Position numbers and translations under genes: made by a program
From: an uncultured Bacteroides sp.
Lineage (GTDB): Bacteria; Bacteroidota; Bacteroidia; Bacteroidales; Bacteroidaceae
Direction of reading: 5' to 3'
Assembly (NCBI GenBank): GCA_902388495.1
Contig: CABMPP010000006.1
Location: 1-64,000, forward strand
Length of the DNA: 64,000 bases
Shown: positions 59,837 to 64,000 of the stretch, one piece after another
Layout of the letters: every line of letters begins with the position of its first letter
Position numbering within the stretch: the first letter of the stretch is position 1
Notes under the pieces: generated by a model
What the model saw: the letters and a program-made list of their open reading frames with translations, nothing else
What the model was told of the DNA's origin: nothing
Databases searched by the model: none

Positions 59837-60809
59837 AGGAACTGCCCTTAAAGCTTTTCATTTCCTTCTTCTTTTGGCATTGATATTTCTTTCTTCCTGC
59901 CATTATCCCCGTCCCAATCTGGATGCGGAGGACTTGAATCAGGAGACGCGCGATTCACTCACCTACCTCTATGAGCGGCATTATACCTGGAATACGAATC
60001 TGGAATTGCATGTCGATTCCATTAATCTTGCCTGCCTGCCCGTCAAGGATTGTTATAATATGCTCTATCGGGGAGACCGTGTTGTAGTGGCCGAGTTTGC
60101 CATTCATCCGGCAGATAGCGTGGACAGTGTGTGGGTAAAATTGGCGCATTCGCAGGAAGTGCAGGGCTGGCTCCGCGAGTCTGAAATGAGGCAGGCTTTT
60201 GTTCCGACAGATAGCATTTCGCAGGCCATTTATCTGTTCAGCGATACGCATGCCTCTTATTTCATCATCATCTTTGCCTTGTTCGTAGCTGTCTGGCTTT
60301 TCCGGGCTTTCCGTCGCAAGCAGTTGAAGATGGTTTATTTCAATGATATCGACAGCCTTTATCCGTTGTTGCTGTGCCTGCTCATGGCTTTCAGTGCTAC
60401 GATCTACGAGTCGATGCAGGTGTTTGTGCCCGATACGTGGGAGCATTTTTACTTCAATCCTACGCTGTCGCCTTTCAAGGTGCCGTTTGTGCTTTCCGTT
60501 TTTCTGCTGAGCATCTGGTTGTTTGTCGTTGTGCTGCTGGCTGTTCTCGATGACCTTTTCCGTCAGCTTACTCCGGCAGCAGCTGTGTTCTATCTGCTGG
60601 GACTGGCATCCTGCTGCATCTTTTGTTACTTCTTCTTTATCTTGACGACACACATTTATATAGGTTATGCATTCCTGGCTGCTTTTATCTGGATATTCTG
60701 CCGGAAATTGCGTCTATCCCTGATGGCGGCACGTTATCGCTGTGGCAATTGCGGACAGAAAATAAAGGAAAAAGGAGTTTGTCCGCATTGCGGGGCTATT
60801 AATGAATAA
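59829..60809 (+). CDS. Membrane lipoprotein with C-terminal zinc ribbon
   Basis: 327 residues from the ATG at 59829. A lipoprotein-like signal (F-H-F-L-L-L-L-A-L-I-F-L-S-S-C) is followed by about 110 exported residues, then four to five hydrophobic segments (about 130-290) and a short zinc ribbon at the end (C-G-N-C-x12-C-P-H-C). The start codon lies inside the REP-like repeat; the longer frame from 59721 would translate the repeat and is rejected. The family is not recognised. An SH3-like exported part is possible. Confidence 0.7.
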   Translation: MTGGTALKAFHFLLLLALIFLSSCHYPRPNLDAEDLNQETRDSLTYLYERHYTWNTNLELHVDSINLACLPVKDCYNMLYRGDRVVVAEFAIHPADSVDSVWVKLAHSQEVQGWLRESEMRQAFVPTDSISQAIYLFSDTHASYFIIIFALFVAVWLFRAFRRKQLKMVYFNDIDSLYPLLLCLLMAFSATIYESMQVFVPDTWEHFYFNPTLSPFKVPFVLSVFLLSIWLFVVVLLAVLDDLFRQLTPAAAVFYLLGLASCCIFCYFFFILTTHIYIGYAFLAAFIWIFCRKLRLSLMAARYRCGNCGQKIKEKGVCPHCGAINE

Positions 60810-60865
60810 GGGATCTTACAGAATAATTTAACTCATAAACGGGCCGATTGATACCGGAAAATGTC

Positions 60866-60873
60866 TATCTTTG
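60866..60873 (+). promoter_or_regulatory. -7 box of the toxin-antitoxin pair
   Basis: TATCTTTG matches the consensus, 32 bases before the antitoxin ATG. ATTG further upstream is too close to be a normal -33. Confidence 0.5.
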
Positions 60874-60905
60874 TACGTATAATTAACACATAAAGATATA
60901 CGAAG

Positions 60906-61115
60906 ATGGATTCTGCAACTTTACAAACCGTAAGCCTCGATATCCCCAAGGCTGATATGCGACTTTTCAAGGAGTTGGCAAAGAAAATGGGATGGCTGGT
61001 CAGGACTCCGGATAAGTGTAGCTCTGGATTGGATGAAGCCATTGAAGACTATAAAGCAGGGCATGTACATCAAGCTAAGGATGTAGATGACTTGATGAAG
61101 CAACTGATGGCATGA
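60906..61115 (+). CDS. Antitoxin of a RelE/YafQ-type pair
   Basis: 69 residues, acidic at the C-terminus (D-V-D-D-L-M-K-Q-L-M-A). The N-terminus (T-V-S-L-D-I-P-K-A-D-M) could be a ribbon-like DNA-binding part, and the rest would wrap the toxin. It overlaps the toxin gene by four bases (ATGA). Not assignable to a named antitoxin family by eye. The pair probably represses its own promoter just upstream. Confidence 0.75.
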   Translation: MDSATLQTVSLDIPKADMRLFKELAKKMGWLVRTPDKCSSGLDEAIEDYKAGHVHQAKDVDDLMKQLMA

Positions 61116-61387
61116 AATACGAAATTGAATATACTACGAAGTTCAAACGTTCGTTTAAGAAATGCTTAAAGCGAGGATTAAATCCTGCTGTTTTGGAGAA
61201 AGCAATGCAGGTATTGTCCGATTCGGGAACTTTGCCTGCCGAATATAGACCTCATAAGCTTTCAGGGCAATACGAAGGGTATTGGGAGTGTCATTTGCAA
61301 TCGGATTGGCTATTGGTTTGGTTGCAGGATGATGGTCGTTTAGTTCTTACATTGATTGATACCGGTACTCATGCTGATTTATTCTGA
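61112..61387 (+). CDS. YafQ/RelE-family mRNA interferase toxin
   Basis: 91 residues: T-T-K-F-K-R-S-F-K-K-C-L-K-R-G at the start, the middle Y-R-P-H-K-L-S-G-Q-Y-E-G-Y-W-E-C-H and S-D-W-L-L-V-W, and the final L-T-L-I-D-T-G-T-H-A-D-L-F are all YafQ marks. The H-A-D-L-F ending supplies the catalytic His. It cuts mRNA in the ribosome. Coupled to the antitoxin by ATGA, and followed by a terminator. Confidence 0.9.
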   Translation: MKYEIEYTTKFKRSFKKCLKRGLNPAVLEKAMQVLSDSGTLPAEYRPHKLSGQYEGYWECHLQSDWLLVWLQDDGRLVLTLIDTGTHADLF

Positions 61388-61405
61388 ACAGTAAATAAAA
61401 ACTAA

Positions 61406-61444
61406 ATTGCCCCATCACTCTGCCGTTCAGAGGGGTGGGGCAAT
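61406..61444. terminator. Bidirectional terminator
   Basis: ATTGCCCCATCACTCTG pairs with CAGAGGGGTGGGGCAAT (17 positions, two mismatches) around a 5-base loop, with CTTTCTT after it. It separates the toxin gene from the convergent receptor gene. Confidence 0.8.
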
Positions 61445-61454
61445 CTTTCTTCTC

Positions 61455-63911
61455 TTAGAACCTGCAGCGCAACTCTATCCCAGCCTGCACCGGGCGCCCT
61501 TTCTGCATGAATCCGTTCCCCATGCTTTCGAAGTAGAAGGAGGCATAGTCCTTATCCAGTGCATTGCGTACCCAGAAATCGATTTGACCATTTCCTTTCT
61601 GGAAGCTGACACGACCGTTCAAAGTTCCGTAGAGGGCTTGGCTGACGGTGTTCTGCTCTGTCCAGTAGATGCGTCCTGCACCGGTGTAGTTGGCATTCAG
61701 TTGGATGCGGTCGAGTATGTGCCCCGGGTTGATGCGGAAGATATATTGTCCGCCTATGTTGAAGGTATGCTTCGGTACAAACGGTACATATTTCCCATTG
61801 TAACTGATTTCCTGGAGCTGACCGTTTACTTTTTCATTAGTCACATAGTCTTTGAAGGTGGCATAAGTATAACCATAGCAGGCACTCAGCGTAAGATTGG
61901 TGGTGACTGCGGCAGTCAATGTAATCTCAGCTCCCTGGCTACGGCTTTTCCCGGCATTGGCGGTTTCGCGTCCTAATCCGGTAGGGGCGAAGCGGGAAAT
62001 TTGCTGGTCGCGTGTCTCCAGCCAGAAAAGGGCGGCATCGGTGCGGAGGCGTCCGTCGAAAAGATTCAAGTGAGTCCCTACTTCATAGTTCCATGTTTGT
62101 TCCGGCTTGTAGATTGTGGAAGCTTTGGCATCGGGGTTTTCTCCGGCATTGGGGAAATTCTCCTCGAACAGCTTCTTGTATGCATCCGGCACATGAGCCA
62201 TAATTTCATCCTTACTCTGCTTCATCATGTCGTTTCTCAAGCTCGACTGGAGTAAATCCGAAAACATCTGCACATTGTAACCTCCCGAACGATAGCCCTT
62301 GCTGACTGTTACATACACATTGCCCATATTCTTGTCGAAGTCGTATTGCAGGGCAAACTTAGGCAGCAGTTGCAGGTAATCTTTATGAATGTTGCCTTTG
62401 TAACGGGATTCTACAGTCAATGCTGTTTCGGGCATCATCTCTATTTCTCTGATGACTTGTCCTCCCTGCATCATTTCTCCTTTGATGCCTACCGTATAGT
62501 TCATATCCGTGCCGGAGTTATAATTCATCTTCATCCATTCGTAGTCCAACCGCAATCCGGCAGTGAACGACAACCCTTTCAGGCCAAACAATTCTCTGAA
62601 GGTAGATTGGTGGAACAACGCCCCGTTGAGCAACGGCGTGCTGAAGTTCCCGCCTATCGGCATGATTTGGTCTGTGATCTTCAATGAGGGAAGAATATTC
62701 ATACTCATGGACGGTCCCATGCCGACCTCAATTTTTGATGGAATTACGCTGCCCAGCATCTGGTCCATCATGCTCATGCCGCCTTCCTTGAAAGTGACGG
62801 GAGCATCCGTTTTCAGCCATTGGTAGAAGCCGAAAGCACCTGTTGTCCACTGCCAGCGGCGATTATCTTTGCTTTTCAGGATGATCTCTTCACTCAGAGC
62901 ATGCGAACGTTGCTTCTGTGCCAGTGTGTAGATGTTCTCGGCTGTAAAATCCTGGTCGATGTCCATGCGGTCTTTCAGATACTGATAACCGGTGACCATG
63001 CTTAAGGTAAACTTCTGTGCCTGGTATTCCATATTTATACCTGTGTTCAGCAGGTTGCGGTAGTAGTTGTTCTCCGCATTGTTGGATATCTTTCCGATGA
63101 AAGGTTTCAGCTCTTCTTTCTGCTTGGAAGCGTCCAGGCTGCCCATATAGAAGTAGGGGTAACCTCCCTGATCGCTATATTCATAGTTGACGTTTATATC
63201 TACTTTCCAATTCTCGGAGGGCAGGTAGATGGCACGGAATCGGCCGCCTCCGGCTTGTCCTTTGTCGGCTTTTTCATTTCTCACTACGTTGCGGAAGAAT
63301 CCTCCCTGATAATCATAGAATCCTCCGGCGGAAAAGGCAAAGCGATCGGTGATCCGATGGTAGTGGGTGAGCGAGGCGTTATAGGCATTGTGTGTGCCGG
63401 CCCCCATGCGGAAGTCTGTTCCTTGGTAAGTAAAAGGAGACTTTGTGTGGATTTTGATAAGACCTCCCATGGCATTGCGTCCGTATAGTGTACCTTGCGG
63501 GCCGCGAAGTACGTCGATACGTTCAACGTCTGCATAGCTGAAGTCAAAAGCAGACTTGTCTATATAAGGTATATTGTCCACATACAGTCCTACGGAAGGG
63601 GTGTTGATACGCGAACCGATACCGCGGATATATACGGCAGAAGTAAGCCGCGAACCATAATCGGGGATGAACATATTGGGGACAACCGCTGTGAGGTTTT
63701 TGATGGAGTTTACTTGGGCATTCTGCATGTCCTGTTGTGAAAGCAAGGTGACGGCGGTGGGCTGCTCGCGTAATTTGCGGTTCTCTTTGGGTGCTGCGAT
63801 GACGAGGATTTCTTCTACGTCCACTACTTTCAGCGTGTCCACTTCTTCTGCCAAAGCATTACCGGCAGCTAAAAAAGTTAAGGCTAAGATGAAAAATTTA
63901 TGTCTGTTCAT
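61455..63911 (-). CDS. TonB-dependent outer-membrane receptor
   Basis: 818 residues: a signal peptide (A-L-A-E-E cleavage region about residue 21), a possible TonB box (V-E-E-I-L-V-I-A), a plug domain with R-G-I-G-S-R and V-L-R-G-P-Q-G-T-L-Y-G-R-N-A-M-G-G, then a 22-strand barrel ending in L-R-C-R-F. It lacks the N-terminal carboxypeptidase-like domain of SusC proteins and has no SusD partner here, so an iron or cofactor receptor is more likely than a glycan transporter. The start faces the right edge of the window. Confidence 0.92.
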   Translation of the reverse strand: MNRHKFFILALTFLAAGNALAEEVDTLKVVDVEEILVIAAPKENRKLREQPTAVTLLSQQDMQNAQVNSIKNLTAVVPNMFIPDYGSRLTSAVYIRGIGSRINTPSVGLYVDNIPYIDKSAFDFSYADVERIDVLRGPQGTLYGRNAMGGLIKIHTKSPFTYQGTDFRMGAGTHNAYNASLTHYHRITDRFAFSAGGFYDYQGGFFRNVVRNEKADKGQAGGGRFRAIYLPSENWKVDINVNYEYSDQGGYPYFYMGSLDASKQKEELKPFIGKISNNAENNYYRNLLNTGINMEYQAQKFTLSMVTGYQYLKDRMDIDQDFTAENIYTLAQKQRSHALSEEIILKSKDNRRWQWTTGAFGFYQWLKTDAPVTFKEGGMSMMDQMLGSVIPSKIEVGMGPSMSMNILPSLKITDQIMPIGGNFSTPLLNGALFHQSTFRELFGLKGLSFTAGLRLDYEWMKMNYNSGTDMNYTVGIKGEMMQGGQVIREIEMMPETALTVESRYKGNIHKDYLQLLPKFALQYDFDKNMGNVYVTVSKGYRSGGYNVQMFSDLLQSSLRNDMMKQSKDEIMAHVPDAYKKLFEENFPNAGENPDAKASTIYKPEQTWNYEVGTHLNLFDGRLRTDAALFWLETRDQQISRFAPTGLGRETANAGKSRSQGAEITLTAAVTTNLTLSACYGYTYATFKDYVTNEKVNGQLQEISYNGKYVPFVPKHTFNIGGQYIFRINPGHILDRIQLNANYTGAGRIYWTEQNTVSQALYGTLNGRVSFQKGNGQIDFWVRNALDKDYASFYFESMGNGFMQKGRPVQAGIELRCRF

Positions 63912-64000
63912 AATCTGTTTTTATTTTGCCTGCAAAGTAACGGCAAATCTACGGGGTATACAATCCTCATTTATTAGGATATTATGCGAATCAGCAGTTA

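Noticed and set aside
61455..63911. SusC-type glycan transporter
   Set aside because: There is no SusD gene beside it and no N-terminal carboxypeptidase-like domain.

Overview
The window looks like a chromosome segment of a gut Bacteroides (genus-level call only). Supporting signs are repeated Bacteroides-type -7 boxes (TAnnTTTG, several with a -33 TTTG about 20 bp upstream), a lipidated TamA-like protein (TamL) beside TamB, GldH, an Mfa-like fimbrillin, RicT, TonB-linked biology and frequent lipoprotein signals. Most of the window is core genome. The left 4.4 kb is an integrated phage-like element.

Layout. 1-4443: right end of a phage-derived element, with two tail-fibre-like genes, one broken and one intact serine recombinase, a three-gene lysis cassette (holin, amidase, unimolecular-spanin-like lipoprotein) and a tyrosine integrase beside an initiator tRNA-fMet. 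4.7-9.4 kb: tetR-fabG-rluA and an S9 peptidase. 9.4-10.4 kb: repeats and a possible sigma-54 circuit, with a small exported protein, a near-consensus -24/-12 promoter and a ladder of GTGTGG sites. 10.4-17.6 kb: an NtrC-type regulator divergent from a cyclophilin / M16 protease / MATE / hybrid histidine kinase operon. 18-25 kb: tamB-tamL. 25-30.3 kb: a sugar nucleotidyltransferase, then a leftward cassette of HPr-kinase-like protein, Sec11-like peptidase, PqqD-like protein and ABC exporter, then a PD-(D/E)XK nuclease. 30.8-36.8 kb: an AraC-controlled TolC/HlyD/MFS efflux operon and a second AraC gene. 37-42.9 kb: PAS histidine kinase, ABC-F protein, M13 peptidase. 43-50.4 kb: purH and the elongation operon mreBCD-mrdA-rodA. 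50.6-54.6 kb: leftward metF-holB-ricT-gldH. 54.7-64 kb: fimbrillin/FISUMP protein, metA, U32 peptidase, a lipoprotein with a zinc ribbon, a YafQ-type toxin-antitoxin pair and a TonB-dependent receptor.

Three things stand out beyond the gene list. First, at least five intergenic regions hold tandem arrays with a period of 21-23 bp. The sequence is private to each locus, but in most arrays the unit is itself an imperfect palindrome. Second, the HPr-kinase / Sec11-like peptidase / PqqD / ABC exporter cassette looks like a peptide-modification and export system with no visible precursor. Third, the NtrC-type regulator, the GTGTGG ladder, the sigma-54-like promoter and the 60-residue exported protein form a compact candidate regulon, and the nearby hybrid kinase (H283-D580-H716) could feed it. 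All calls come from reading the sequence; no database search was run.
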